A stretch of 64,000 nt of DNA. It comes from CAVROT01 sp963722905 (GTDB taxonomy: Bacteria; Pseudomonadota; Alphaproteobacteria; Rhodobacterales; Rhodobacteraceae). The notes beneath the pieces are model-generated. The model saw only the letters and a list, made by a program, of their open reading frames with translations, searched no databases and was not told where the DNA came from. Shown one piece after another: positions 17,327 through 26,653 of the stretch. Position 1 is the stretch's first letter. Each line of letters starts with the position of its first letter. Both the position numbers and the translations under genes were made by a program. The DNA is taken from positions 1-64,000 of the forward strand of contig CAVROT010000013.1 of assembly GCA_963722905.1 (NCBI GenBank). Reading direction: 5' to 3'.

Positions 17327-19150
17327 TTATTCCGCCGCCTTCATCTGCATGTCGAGGATCGGCAGCCGCATCTCGAAGACGGCGCCGCTGCCGCCCTGGC
17401 CCCCGCCGTCCCGCGGCGGGCCGGCCGCGTTGCGCGCAGTCAGCCGCCCGCCCAGGTCGGCGACGATACCCGACGAAATGGCCAGTCCGAGCCCGGTGCC
17501 GTCGCCCGGCGCCTTGGTGGTGTAGAACGGTTCGAACAGGGCATCGAGGTCGGCGATCCCCGTGCCGTTGTCGCGCACCGTCAGCGTCGCCGTGTCGCCG
17601 GCCGACAGGATCATGTCGATGCGCGGCGCCGCGACGTCCTTGGTCGCGTCCAGCGCGTTGCGCAAGAGGTTCACGATCACCTGTTCGACACGGATGCGGT
17701 CGGCCAGCACCATGACGGGGGCGTCGGGCAGCGTCTTGGTGATGGCGACCGCGCGGCGGCGCAGCTGCGGCTCCATCATCGCCAGCGCCGACGAAAGGCA
17801 GCCGCGCATGTCCAGCGGAACGAAGGCGACCCCGCCCTTGCGCGCGTAGCTCTTGAGCTGGCGGGTGATGGCGCCCATCCGTTCGATCAGGTCGTCGATG
17901 CGGGTGAAGGACGACAGCGCCTCGTCCGGGCGGCGGCGCTGCACCAGAAGGCGCGCGCCGGCCAGGTAGGTCTTCATCGCGGCCAGCGGTTGGTTCAGCT
18001 CGTGGCTGACGGCCGCCGACATCTCGCCCAGGACGGCCAGCTTGGAGGTCTGGGCGACCGTCTGCTCGGCGACCTCGAGGTTCTTCTCGGCCTTTTCGCG
18101 CTCGGCGATCTCTCGCTGGAGGGCGACGTTCAGCGCGCGCAGCTCGGCGCTTTCGCGCTGGAACAGCGTCACCCGGCTGAGCGCCTGCCGGCTGACCAGG
18201 TAGAAGCCCGCCGCCAGCAGCAGCGCAAAGCCCATGATCTCCAGCGCCAGAACGCCGTTCACCCGTTCACGCACCGGCGCGTAGGTGGTGAAGCTGGTCA
18301 TCCGCCAGCCCTGGAACGGGATGCGCGAGCTTTGCCGCATAACCGCCTCGCCCGACAGGTAGGCATCGGCAGGCAGGGCCGTCCAGTCCGCCGTCGCCTG
18401 CACCGCGCGCTGGATGGCCGTGGGCGCGGACCGGACGGCCAGCGCCTCGTCCTCAGGCAGGCCGCGCCAGCGACTCTCGGTGGCCAGGATCACCCGTCCT
18501 TCGCTGTCGGTGACCATGACGGCGTCGGCGAAGCCGGCCCAGCTCTGCTCGAACTTACGCAGGTCGACGCCGACGACGATGACGCCGCGCAGCTCGCCCC
18601 CGACGGCGATCTTGCGCGCATAGGTGAACTCGACCGGGCCGCTTTCCGTCCGGACGGTAGAGAAGACCGTCTCGTCCGACCGCAGCGCATCTACGAAGTA
18701 GGAGACGGTGCGGTGGTTCTCGCCCAGCCGGTTGCGGTCCGAGGCGGCGACGGTGCGCCCGTCGCGGTCCAGCAGCATCAGAGACCCGGCCCCGATCTCG
18801 TCCAGGTACGAGATGAGGCGCTGGCTTGACCCGGTATAGTCGCCCGAATTCAGCGCGCCGATGAGCGACGGATCGCGGCTGAGCAGCAAGGGCACCACCG
18901 CGGCGCGGCGCAACTCGCTGATGAGGTTGCCGGAATAGAGTGCCAGCCGCACCTCGGCCCGGTTGCGGGTCGACAGGGTGTAACGTTCGGTCAGCAGCGC
19001 GTTGGTAATCCAGATCACCGCGCCCGCCGTCAGCAGGAAGGCGATCAACAGGATGCGCGCCGACCAGACGCGCCGGCGGCGGACGCCCGCGGCCGCGGTC
19101 CCTCTCTTTTGGGGTGGGGCGTCCGCCCGCATGGTATCGGAAACGCTCAT
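17327..19150 (-). CDS. Sensor histidine kinase, DctB type
   Basis: Membrane sensor of 607 aa. Transmembrane helix 1 lies at ~33-53 (ILLIAFLLTAGAVIWITNALL region), then a periplasmic Cache-like sensor domain of ~220 residues, helix 2 (VLALEIMGFALLLAAGFYLV), a coiled coil, HisKA with His383 in AAVSHELNQPLAAMKTYL, and the ATPase domain (NLLRNALDATKD, VRDNGTGI, GDGTGLGLA). It should phosphorylate the DctD-type regulator encoded 11 nt downstream. The ligand is assumed to be a C4-dicarboxylate from family resemblance only. Confidence 0.93.
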   Translation of the reverse strand: MSVSDTMRADAPPQKRGTAAAGVRRRRVWSARILLIAFLLTAGAVIWITNALLTERYTLSTRNRAEVRLALYSGNLISELRRAAVVPLLLSRDPSLIGALNSGDYTGSSQRLISYLDEIGAGSLMLLDRDGRTVAASDRNRLGENHRTVSYFVDALRSDETVFSTVRTESGPVEFTYARKIAVGGELRGVIVVGVDLRKFEQSWAGFADAVMVTDSEGRVILATESRWRGLPEDEALAVRSAPTAIQRAVQATADWTALPADAYLSGEAVMRQSSRIPFQGWRMTSFTTYAPVRERVNGVLALEIMGFALLLAAGFYLVSRQALSRVTLFQRESAELRALNVALQREIAEREKAEKNLEVAEQTVAQTSKLAVLGEMSAAVSHELNQPLAAMKTYLAGARLLVQRRRPDEALSSFTRIDDLIERMGAITRQLKSYARKGGVAFVPLDMRGCLSSALAMMEPQLRRRAVAITKTLPDAPVMVLADRIRVEQVIVNLLRNALDATKDVAAPRIDMILSAGDTATLTVRDNGTGIADLDALFEPFYTTKAPGDGTGLGLAISSGIVADLGGRLTARNAAGPPRDGGGQGGSGAVFEMRLPILDMQMKAAE

Positions 19151-19247
19151 GCGCGCATGTTAAGTCGCCGGGCACGCCGCCTCAAGCGTGCTGCCCGCCT
19201 CAGGGGCGTCGGGTCACGCGCCCGGCGGCGATCCGCCTTCGTTCCCC

Positions 19248-19946
19248 CTATGCGGGAGCCACGCCCGCCGCCGCGACCGCGGCGGCGAAGAGCGCCGCGC
19301 CGTCGGTGCCGCCCAGCGCCGCATCGGCGGCCCGTTCCGGGTGCGGCATCATCCCCAGCACACGGCCGTCGGCGGACGTGATCCCGGCGATGCCGCGCGC
19401 CGACCCGTTGGGGCCGTCGACAAGGTCCGTCGTCCCCTGCGCGTCGGCGTAACGAAAGGCGACGCGCCCCTCCCCCTCCAGCCGGTCCAGCGTGGCGGGG
19501 TCGGCCTGATAGTTCCCGTCGTGGTGCGCGATAGGCAGGGCGATGGCGGCGCCCTCGCCATAGCCTGCGGTGAAGGGCGATCCGCCCGACACGCGCAGCG
19601 GCACCGTCCGGCAGACATAGCGCAGCCCGGCGTTGCGCATCAGCGCGCCGGGCAGCAGCCCCGCCTCGGTCAGGATCTGGAACCCGTTGCAGATGCCCAT
19701 CACGTAGCCGCCCCGCGCGGCATGGCGGCGCACGGCGGCGCAGACGGGCGCGCGGGCGGCGATGGCCCCGCAGCGCAGATAGTCCCCGAAGGAGAACCCG
19801 CCGGGCAGCGCCGCGAGGTCGGTGCGGGGCGGCAGGTCGGCGTCCTTGTGCCAGACCATCGTCACGTCCGCCCCCGCGGCGCGGAACGCCACGGCGAGGT
19901 CGCGGTCGCAGTTCGACCCCGGGTGCACGATCACGGCGACCCTCAT
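19248..19946 (-). CDS. purQ: Phosphoribosylformylglycinamidine synthase, glutaminase subunit
   Basis: Supplies ammonia from glutamine to PurL for FGAM formation in purine synthesis. The 232-aa class I glutamine amidotransferase has its nucleophile Cys86 in GICNGFQILTEAGLLPGAL and the catalytic His/Glu in MPHPERAAD. The start at 19946 begins MRVAVIVHPGSNCD, the canonical PurQ opening. Last gene of the minus-strand purC-purS-adh-purQ run; a 127-nt gap separates it from the dehydrogenase. Confidence 0.96.
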   Translation of the reverse strand: MRVAVIVHPGSNCDRDLAVAFRAAGADVTMVWHKDADLPPRTDLAALPGGFSFGDYLRCGAIAARAPVCAAVRRHAARGGYVMGICNGFQILTEAGLLPGALMRNAGLRYVCRTVPLRVSGGSPFTAGYGEGAAIALPIAHHDGNYQADPATLDRLEGEGRVAFRYADAQGTTDLVDGPNGSARGIAGITSADGRVLGMMPHPERAADAALGGTDGAALFAAAVAAAGVAPA

Positions 19947-20073
19947 GCCCGGGATCCGGCGGCGCGGCCCCGGCCCGCCCGGACCCTTTCGGCCCCGCGT
20001 CGCATGCCGGCGGCCTCGGACGATCCCGCGCCTGGGCGCCTCGCGGCGACGCGCCCGCCGACCGCGCCTCCCG

Positions 20074-21111
20074 TCATGCCGAGAAGTCCGTGACGACGGC
20101 GACGCCGGGCGCCGTGGGTCCATCCATCGCGCGCAGCTCGGCGCTGACGCCCGACAGCGGGATCTCGCGCGCGATCAGCGGCGCCATGTCGACGGCGCCC
20201 CTCTCGATCAGATCCAGCAACGAGGGATAGCGCCAGGACGGCATCCCGCGGGTGCCGTAGAGGGCGAGGTTGCCCATGTAGACGGCGTTCATGTCGATCT
20301 CCATCCGCGCGGTGTGCCCGACCGGCATGCCGACCTGCACGTGGCGCCCCAGCGCGCGGAGGCAGCGAATGGAGGCGTTCGTCGTCTCGGCGATGCCCAG
20401 CGCCTCGACGCTGACATGCGCGCCGCCACAGGTGATCTCGCGGATCCGGGCCGCGGTGTCACCGCCCCGCGCGTCGATGGCCGCCTCGGCGCCCAGCGAC
20501 AGAGCGTGGGTCAGCTTTTCCGGCACCACGTCGACGACGACGACCCGCGCGCCCAGCGCCCGCGCGAGGATCAGCGTCGACAGACCGACGCCGCCGGTGC
20601 CGTGGACCGCAACCCATTCGCCCGCCTGCACCGCCGCGCGCCCCGTCAGCGCGTGCCAGGCCGTCGTCACCCGGCAGCCCAGACCGGCGGCGACGGTCGG
20701 CGACAGGCTGCCCGGCAAGGTCGACAGGTTGTGATCGTAGGGCACCGGGACGTACTGCGCGAAGGCGCCCGGCTCGACGAAGCCGGGCAGGCGCTGGTTC
20801 GGGCAGGTGTTCTGTGCGCCCGACTGGCAGGCCGGGCACGTCCCGCAGGCCAGGATGAACGGCGCCACCAGCCGCGCGCCGACCGGGTGGCGCGCCTGGG
20901 GCCCGGCCTCGACCACCTCGCCGCAGTATTCATGGCCCTGGATCTGGCCCGGCTTCACGCGCGGATGCTCGCCCGACCAGCCGTGCCAGTCGCTGCGGCA
21001 GACACCGCAGGCGATGACCCGCAGCACGACGCCGTCCGGCGGGCAGTCGGGGTCGGTCACGTCCTCCAGCGACAGGTCCTCGCGGTAGGTGCGCAGGACG
21101 GCGGCGCGCAT
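20074..21111 (-). CDS. Zinc-dependent alcohol dehydrogenase family protein
   Basis: Medium-chain dehydrogenase of 345 aa. The catalytic-zinc motif is GHEYCGEVVEAG with the upstream GVCRSDWHGW; the structural-zinc cysteines lie in CGTCPACQSGAQNTC, and the Rossmann motif is GTGGVGLSTL. It oxidises or reduces an alcohol/aldehyde pair with NAD(P); the substrate is unknown. The start overlaps the purS stop by 1 nt (TGATG), so it is translationally coupled to purS and sits between purS and purQ, where those genes are usually adjacent. Base composition matches its neighbours. Confidence 0.93.
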   Translation of the reverse strand: MRAAVLRTYREDLSLEDVTDPDCPPDGVVLRVIACGVCRSDWHGWSGEHPRVKPGQIQGHEYCGEVVEAGPQARHPVGARLVAPFILACGTCPACQSGAQNTCPNQRLPGFVEPGAFAQYVPVPYDHNLSTLPGSLSPTVAAGLGCRVTTAWHALTGRAAVQAGEWVAVHGTGGVGLSTLILARALGARVVVVDVVPEKLTHALSLGAEAAIDARGGDTAARIREITCGGAHVSVEALGIAETTNASIRCLRALGRHVQVGMPVGHTARMEIDMNAVYMGNLALYGTRGMPSWRYPSLLDLIERGAVDMAPLIAREIPLSGVSAELRAMDGPTAPGVAVVTDFSA

Positions 21112-21341
21112 CAGGGCATCTCGATCCGGTAGGCCTCGATCACCGTGTTGGCCAGCAGTGCCTCGCACATCTCGGCCACCTGCGCCTCGGGCGTGCCGTC
21201 GTCCAGCTCCAGCTCGATCACCTTGCCCTGCCGCGCGCCGCGCACGCCCGCGAACCCCATCGACCCCAGCGCATGCGCGATGGCCTGCCCCTGCGGGTCG
21301 AGAACGCCCGCCTTTAGCGTAACGTGGACTTTCGCGATCAC
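21111..21341 (-). CDS. purS: Phosphoribosylformylglycinamidine synthase, PurS subunit
   Basis: Small 76-aa subunit that bridges PurL and PurQ in the FGAM synthase complex. The family pattern is clear: AKVHVTLKAGVLDPQGQAI, then MGFAGVRGARQGKVIELELD. It starts 9 nt after purC ends and overlaps the following dehydrogenase by 1 nt. Confidence 0.96.
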   Translation of the reverse strand: MIAKVHVTLKAGVLDPQGQAIAHALGSMGFAGVRGARQGKVIELELDDGTPEAQVAEMCEALLANTVIEAYRIEMP

Positions 21342-21350
21342 CGGCGCCCC

Positions 21351-22112
21351 CTAATTTATCAGCGTCGGCTTCGGCGCATGGGTGACGTTCGTCGGCAGCA
21401 CGCCAAGGCGGCGGGCCACCTCGGTATAGGCGTCCGACAGGTCGCCCAGGTCGTGGCGGAAGACGTCCTTGTCCATCTTGGCGCTGGTCTCCATATCCCA
21501 CAGCCGGCAGCTGTCGGGGCTGATCTCGTCGGCGACGATGAGGCGCTGGAAGTCGTTCTCCCACACGCGCCCGATCTCGATCTTGAAATCCACCAGCTTG
21601 ATCCCGACGGCCATCATGACGCCCGAGAGGAAATCGTTCACCCGCAGCGCCAGCGCGATCATGTCGTCCAGATCCTGCTGCGAGGCCCAGCCGAAGGCGC
21701 CGATGTGCTCTTCGCTGACCAGCGGATCGCCCAGCGCGTCGTCCTTTAGGCAGAACTCCACGATGGGGCGCGGCAGTGCGGTGCCCTCGGCCATGCCCAG
21801 CCGTTTGGAAAGCGACCCGGCGGCGAAATTGCGCACCACCACCTCCAGCGGGATGATCTCGACCTGGCGGATCAGCTGCTCGCGCATGTTGATCCGCTTG
21901 ATGAAGTGGTTGGGGATGCCGACCTGGGTCAGCCCGCGCATGAAGTACTCGCTCAGGCGGTTGTTCAGCACGCCCTTGCCCTCGACGGTCGCCTTCTTTT
22001 GGGCGTTGAAGGCGGTGGCGTCGTCCTTGAAGTACTGCACGAAGGTGCCGGGCTCGGGGCCCTCGTAGAGGATCTTCGCCTTGCCCTCGTAGACTTTCTT
22101 GCGACGTGCCAT
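21351..22112 (-). CDS. purC: SAICAR synthetase
   Basis: Phosphoribosylaminoimidazole-succinocarboxamide synthase: it joins CAIR and aspartate using ATP in purine synthesis. The 253-aa protein opens MARRKKVYEGKAKILYEGPE with the family's EGKAKI, then the KDDATAFNAQKK and IPLEVVVRNFAAGSL segments. GGAG lies 5 nt before the ATG at 22112. First gene of the minus-strand pur operon and divergent from the zeta-subunit gene. Confidence 0.97.
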   Translation of the reverse strand: MARRKKVYEGKAKILYEGPEPGTFVQYFKDDATAFNAQKKATVEGKGVLNNRLSEYFMRGLTQVGIPNHFIKRINMREQLIRQVEIIPLEVVVRNFAAGSLSKRLGMAEGTALPRPIVEFCLKDDALGDPLVSEEHIGAFGWASQQDLDDMIALALRVNDFLSGVMMAVGIKLVDFKIEIGRVWENDFQRLIVADEISPDSCRLWDMETSAKMDKDVFRHDLGDLSDAYTEVARRLGVLPTNVTHAPKPTLIN

Positions 22113-22315
22113 CGGTGCTCCCATGGGCGGGGCGCCGGGGACCGGACATGGCGCGCCCGGCGATCGGCGCGCGGCCCGCATCGCGCGCAGCTTTAGGCGA
22201 AAGGCCGCGCCTCGGCAAGATCGCCGCAGGGCGCGCTTGGCGCCGGCGGGCTTGGAATGGACGACGGGGGCTGCCATATCCCATCCGACGACGAACCCAA
22301 GGGGAGGGCCGACAG

Positions 22316-22630
22316 ATGAGCAGTTTCGACGACCGCAAGGACGCGTTCGAAAGCAAGTACGCCCATGATGCCGAAATGCAGTTCAAGGCCGAGGCGCGGC
22401 GCAACCGACTGCTGGGCCTCTGGGCCGCCGAGTTGATGGGCAAGTCGGGCGACGATGCCGCCGACTACGCCAAGGAGGTCGTGAAGGCCGACTTCGAGGA
22501 GGCGGGCGAGGAGGACGTCTATCGCAAGGTCTCGGGCGACCTGGGCGACAAGGCCGACGAACGCACCATCCGCGCCAAGATGGCCGAGCTGTCTGTCACC
22601 GCCAAGGCGCAGCTGATGGAAGAGCGCTGA
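22316..22630 (+). CDS. ATPase inhibitor subunit zeta (DUF1476)
   Basis: Protein of 104 aa matching the alphaproteobacterial zeta subunit (start MSSFDDRKDAFESKYAHD, then RRNRLLGLWAAELMG). In Paracoccus this protein binds the F1 part of ATP synthase and blocks ATP hydrolysis, working like mitochondrial IF1. It lies well away from any atp operon, next to purC, a common place for it in Rhodobacterales. GGGGAGG lies about 10 nt upstream of the start. Confidence 0.93.
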   Translation: MSSFDDRKDAFESKYAHDAEMQFKAEARRNRLLGLWAAELMGKSGDDAADYAKEVVKADFEEAGEEDVYRKVSGDLGDKADERTIRAKMAELSVTAKAQLMEER

Positions 22631-22735
22631 GGCGCGCCCCGCAGGGGCAATCTGGCGACAATCCTATCTGTTAAGCGGGCGTCCGCTTTCGTCCCCTAGA
22701 CCGGCTCGCGAAGGTAGCGAGCGGTGGAGTGCGAT

Positions 22736-24655
22736 ATGGCGGTGCGGGTTGGGATGCGGGGGCCGGTCGCGGAACGAATGGCCTTCGGCGGGGTGTCGCG
22801 GCGCCGGTCGAGGCCGGCCCTTGCGGCACTTCTGATAGCGATGCTGGTCTGGACGTCCTGGGACCGGCTGGCGCTGATCGACCCGGCCGCCATCCTGACC
22901 GGGGTGGCGGGGGTCGCCCCCTGGCGCTGGGCCGCGGCTGCCGTCCTGACCGCGGTGGGCATGGCGGCGATCGGCCGTTACGACATGGTTATGCACCGCC
23001 TTCTGGGCACCGGGATAGATGCCGTTCGCGCACGACGCGCCGGCATGGCGGCCATCGCGATATCGCAGGCGACGGGCATGGGCCTCGCGGTCGGCACCGC
23101 GGTACGGCTGCGGTGTCTGCCAGACCTTTCGCTGGGTGCCGCCGCGCGCCTGACCGCCGTCACGGCGGGCGCCTTCGGCGCCGGTCTGGCCGTGGTCGCC
23201 TCGGTCGCGATCGTTGGCGCCGGCGCACCGGTGGAGGGCCTCGGGGGGATCGCCGTGGCCATTCTGGTCGGCGCCGGCCTTCTGATGCTTGGCTCGGTGG
23301 CGCTGCCGTCGCATGGCTGCTGGTCGGGAGTTCCGGGCGCGGGGATCATGGCGCGGCTGACGGGGCTCGTCGCCATCGACACGCTGGCGGCCTTTGCGGC
23401 CTTTGTCGTGCTCGCCCCCGACCTGTCGGGTATCGACGGGGCGCTGCTGCTGCCTGCCTTCCTGATCGCCCTGGGGGCCGGACTGGTCGCGGCGACGCCG
23501 GGCGGCGTCGGCGCGTTCGAGGCGGCGCTTCTGGCGCTGCTGCCGGTCGTCGACCCGGCGGCGCTGGTCTCGGCCGCGCTGGCCTGGAGGATCGTGGCCC
23601 ATGCCGCACCGGCCATCGTCGCCGCCGTGGCGATGCTGGCCCTGCCCGGCCTCTTCGCGCGGCGCGACGTCGGCGCGCGGCCGGCCCTCGCCCCCGGCGC
23701 CGTGGTCGACCACCGCACCTCCCTTCGGGCCGAGGCGGGGTTGGCCCGTCAGCCTGGCGCCGCCGCCCTGAGCGGCATGACGCCGCGACCGCTGGCCGTC
23801 GCCTGGGCGACCCGGCATGCGCTGGTCACGCTGGGCGAACCGCTGCGGCCCGGCGATGCCGGGGCGATGCTGGACGCGCTGCGCGCCGTCGCGACGGATG
23901 GCGGCCGCGCGGCGCTGGCCTACAAGCTGGCGCCGCGCGACGCGGTCCTGGCGCGGCGGCTGGGCTGGCGACTGGCGCGCACCGGGTCCGAGGCGGTCAT
24001 CGATGCCGCCGCCTTCGACCTGGCCCGGCCCGAACGGCGCGGCCTGCGACGCAAGTTGCGGCAGCTGGCATCCGCCGGCGTCACCGTCGTACGCGCCGGC
24101 GCCGTCCTGCCGTTGGACGACATGGCGCGGGTTTCCGCTGCCTGGGCCGAACGGAACGGAGGAGAGCGCGGCGTGTCCATGGGCCGCTTCTCGCCCGACT
24201 ACGTCTCGGGGCAGGAGGTCTGGCTGGCCCTGCGCGACGGCGCTCTCGTCGGGTTCGCCACCTTCCATGCCGGCCGGACCGAACGGACGCTCGACCTGCT
24301 TCGCCCGTCGCCGGATGCCCCGCCGGGCACCGCACAGGGGCTCATCTCGGCCGCGATCGACGCCGCCCGCGCCGACGGCGTGGCGCAGGTGTCGCTGGCG
24401 GCGGTGCCCACCGGCCCCCTCGCCCCCTGGCTGGAGCGTCGGCGCGGGAGCGGCCTGCACCGTTTCAAGCAGGGATTCGCACCTCGCTGGGTCCCGCTCT
24501 ACGCCGCCGCGCCGGGCCCTCTCTCGATGGCGCTGGGCGGACTGGAGCTGCTGCGCGCCATCACGGCCCCGCCGCCGCTGCGGGCCGGCGGCGACGCCAT
24601 GGGCGACTTCCCCGGCGCAGGGCACCCGACGCAGGCCCGGCCCGCCACCGGCTGA
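22736..24655 (+). CDS. MprF-like phosphatidylglycerol lysyltransferase/flippase (DUF2156)
   Basis: Protein of 639 aa. Residues ~25-320 form several hydrophobic helices of the flippase type (including GLVAATPGGVGAFEAALLAL); the C-terminal half (~330-620) is the cytosolic aminoacyl-lipid synthase domain with a GNAT fold (GRAALAYKLAPRD, RKLRQLASAGV, VSMGRFSPDYVSGQEVWLAL, GFATFHAGR). Such enzymes add lysine or alanine to phosphatidylglycerol and so lower membrane negative charge. It is shorter than full MprF (~850 aa), mainly in the membrane part. The start at 22736 has GGAG 6 nt upstream. Confidence 0.87.
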   Translation: MAVRVGMRGPVAERMAFGGVSRRRSRPALAALLIAMLVWTSWDRLALIDPAAILTGVAGVAPWRWAAAAVLTAVGMAAIGRYDMVMHRLLGTGIDAVRARRAGMAAIAISQATGMGLAVGTAVRLRCLPDLSLGAAARLTAVTAGAFGAGLAVVASVAIVGAGAPVEGLGGIAVAILVGAGLLMLGSVALPSHGCWSGVPGAGIMARLTGLVAIDTLAAFAAFVVLAPDLSGIDGALLLPAFLIALGAGLVAATPGGVGAFEAALLALLPVVDPAALVSAALAWRIVAHAAPAIVAAVAMLALPGLFARRDVGARPALAPGAVVDHRTSLRAEAGLARQPGAAALSGMTPRPLAVAWATRHALVTLGEPLRPGDAGAMLDALRAVATDGGRAALAYKLAPRDAVLARRLGWRLARTGSEAVIDAAAFDLARPERRGLRRKLRQLASAGVTVVRAGAVLPLDDMARVSAAWAERNGGERGVSMGRFSPDYVSGQEVWLALRDGALVGFATFHAGRTERTLDLLRPSPDAPPGTAQGLISAAIDAARADGVAQVSLAAVPTGPLAPWLERRRGSGLHRFKQGFAPRWVPLYAAAPGPLSMALGGLELLRAITAPPPLRAGGDAMGDFPGAGHPTQARPATG

Positions 24656-24920
24656 ATGGCGACGGGGCGATACGCGGCCGGCGCCTCCCGGGGGACAACC
24701 TGTAACCATGGGCGACGCTACGGCCCGCCCGGTCCCGCGACGACCGGCCTGCGGGCGTGACGGGTGCGCGTCCACGTCTCGGCTCCGCTGGGGACACCGG
24801 GCGCCGGGCAGCGGGGCGCGCCGCCGATACCGTGACGGCCGGGCGGGCGAAACCCCTGCTGGTCCGGCGCCACGCATCGTGGCATGTGGTGGCGCATCGT
24901 CCCCGTGAAGGTCGCCCCTG

Positions 24921-25946
24921 ATGCCAGCCTCGCCGCCCGCCCGCCCGCTCCTCGCCCGGATGCTCGACGACCGTCCGTGGTTGCTGGCGGACGGCGCGAC
25001 GGGCACCAACCTCTTCAACGCGGGGCTGCAGGCCGGGGAGGCGCCCGAGCTGTGGAACGTCGATGCGCCCGACCGGATCCGTGCGCTCTATGCCGGCCCC
25101 ATCGATGCCGGCAGCGACATCTTCCTTACAAATACCTTCGGCGGTACCGCCGCCCGGTTGCGCCTGCACGACGCGCAGGGGCGGGTGGACGAGCTGAACC
25201 GCGCCGGCGCCGCGCTGGGCCGTGACATGGCCGACGCCGCGGGCCGCGAGATCGTCGTCGCCGGCTCGATGGGTCCAACGGGCGACATCATGGCGCCGAT
25301 CGGTCCGATGACGATCGCGGCGGCGACGGAACTCTTCCATGAACAGGCCGAGGCGCTCAAGGCCGGCGGCGCCGACGTGCTGTGGATCGAGACGATCAGC
25401 GCGCCCGACGAATACCGCGCCGCCGCCGCCGCCGCCGACCTGGCCGGTATGCCCTGGTGCGGCACGATGAGCTTCGACACCGCGGGACGCACGATGATGG
25501 GCCTGACCAGCGCCGACATGTCGCAGATGGTCGCCCGGCTGAAGGGTCGCGCGCCGCTGGCCTACGGGGCGAACTGCGGCGTCGGCGCATCCGACCTGCT
25601 GCGCACCGTCCTCGGGTTCGCACCGGACGGGCCGCCGATCATCGCCAAGGGCAACGCCGGCATCCCGAAATACCACGACGGCCACATCCACTACGACGGC
25701 ACGCCCGATCTCATGGCCGACTACGCCGTGCTGGCGCGCGACTGCGGTGCGCGGATCATCGGCGGCTGCTGCGGCACGACACCCGAACACCTGCGCCGCA
25801 TGCGGGAGGCGCTGGAGACGCGGCCCGCCGGCCCCCGCCCGTCGCTGGACGAGATCGTGGCGCGGCTGGGCGCGCTGTCCTCGGCCGCGGACGGCACCGG
25901 GGACGATCCGCAGCCCCAGAGGACCCGTCGCCGCAGGCGCGGCTAG
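24921..25946 (+). CDS. Homocysteine S-methyltransferase (betaine-homocysteine/split MetH type)
   Basis: Protein of 341 aa with a complete homocysteine-binding barrel. The three zinc cysteines are present: Cys219 in YGANCGVG, Cys283 and Cys284 in GGCCGTTPEHL; the opening DGATGTNLF is also typical. It makes methionine from homocysteine. In Rhodobacterales the MetH domains are often encoded by separate genes, and the corrinoid protein 3 kb downstream fits as the methyl donor; direct use of betaine is the alternative. The C-terminus ends in a run of arginines. It overlaps the convergent GNAT gene by 4 nt. Confidence 0.93.
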   Translation: MPASPPARPLLARMLDDRPWLLADGATGTNLFNAGLQAGEAPELWNVDAPDRIRALYAGPIDAGSDIFLTNTFGGTAARLRLHDAQGRVDELNRAGAALGRDMADAAGREIVVAGSMGPTGDIMAPIGPMTIAAATELFHEQAEALKAGGADVLWIETISAPDEYRAAAAAADLAGMPWCGTMSFDTAGRTMMGLTSADMSQMVARLKGRAPLAYGANCGVGASDLLRTVLGFAPDGPPIIAKGNAGIPKYHDGHIHYDGTPDLMADYAVLARDCGARIIGGCCGTTPEHLRRMREALETRPAGPRPSLDEIVARLGALSSAADGTGDDPQPQRTRRRRRG

Positions 25947-26545
25947 TCCGCCAGCGGGACGTGCGGGGCGGCGCCGCGCGGCAACGAACCGTCCAGCCGC
26001 GGATCGGGAAAGACCTCGACCGCACGGCGCACGATGTCGAAGCCGCTGCGCTTGTAGAAGGACAGCGCGGCGGGGTGGTCGTAGGTGCAGGTATGCACCT
26101 GGAACCGGCGGATGCCCCGCGACCAGGCGCGCCGCGTCGCCAGCGCCATCGCAAAGCGACCGGTCCCCTGGCCGACCCGCCCCGGAGCGAGCCCGAAATA
26201 AGCAAGCTCGCAAATGCCATCCTCGCGGAAGTCCAGCTCGACAAGGCCCTCGTCTCCGTCGCCCGCGCGCAGGACGTGCACCTCTACCCTCTCGTCGCCC
26301 AGGATCGCCGCAAGCTCGGGGCGCGGCATGACCGCGCGCGAGGTCCATAGCCAGGGCTCCCCGACACGGCGATAGACCTCGAGATAGCGGTCGGGGTCGA
26401 TACCGGGAACCGGTTCCAGCGACACGCCCTCGGGTCGGACGACCGGCCGCTCGGCCGGCGGTCGGTCCATCTGGAGGAATGTGACCGTCGGGGCGAGATG
26501 GCCCGCCGGCAGGTCGTGATAGGTCGGGGTCAGCGTCATGGGCAT
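25943..26545 (-). CDS. GNAT-family N-acetyltransferase
   Basis: Protein of 200 aa with a GNAT core: EDGICELAYFGLAPGRVGQG (acetyl-CoA loop, here VGQGTGRF), and a late QVHTCTYDHPAALSFYKRSGF motif B. Substrate unknown. An in-frame ATG at 26539 would shorten it by two codons; neither has a Shine-Dalgarno site. Convergent with the homocysteine methyltransferase gene, a neighbourhood seen in other Rhodobacterales. Confidence 0.88.
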   Translation of the reverse strand: MPMTLTPTYHDLPAGHLAPTVTFLQMDRPPAERPVVRPEGVSLEPVPGIDPDRYLEVYRRVGEPWLWTSRAVMPRPELAAILGDERVEVHVLRAGDGDEGLVELDFREDGICELAYFGLAPGRVGQGTGRFAMALATRRAWSRGIRRFQVHTCTYDHPAALSFYKRSGFDIVRRAVEVFPDPRLDGSLPRGAAPHVPLAD

Positions 26546-26653
26546 GTCTATGGCACGTCGGGTTGCGCTGAAGCAATCGGCCCTCGGGCGGGGTCGGCAC
26601 GGCGTCGCGGCGAAGGACGTCGCGCCTTCGATCCTTAACGGAAACGCTCCGTC

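Noticed and set aside
24656..24920. SAM, SAH or cobalamin riboswitch ahead of the homocysteine methyltransferase
   Set aside because: I looked for conserved cores of these classes and could not match them; the gap is GC-rich without a convincing pairing pattern. A covariance-model search would settle it.
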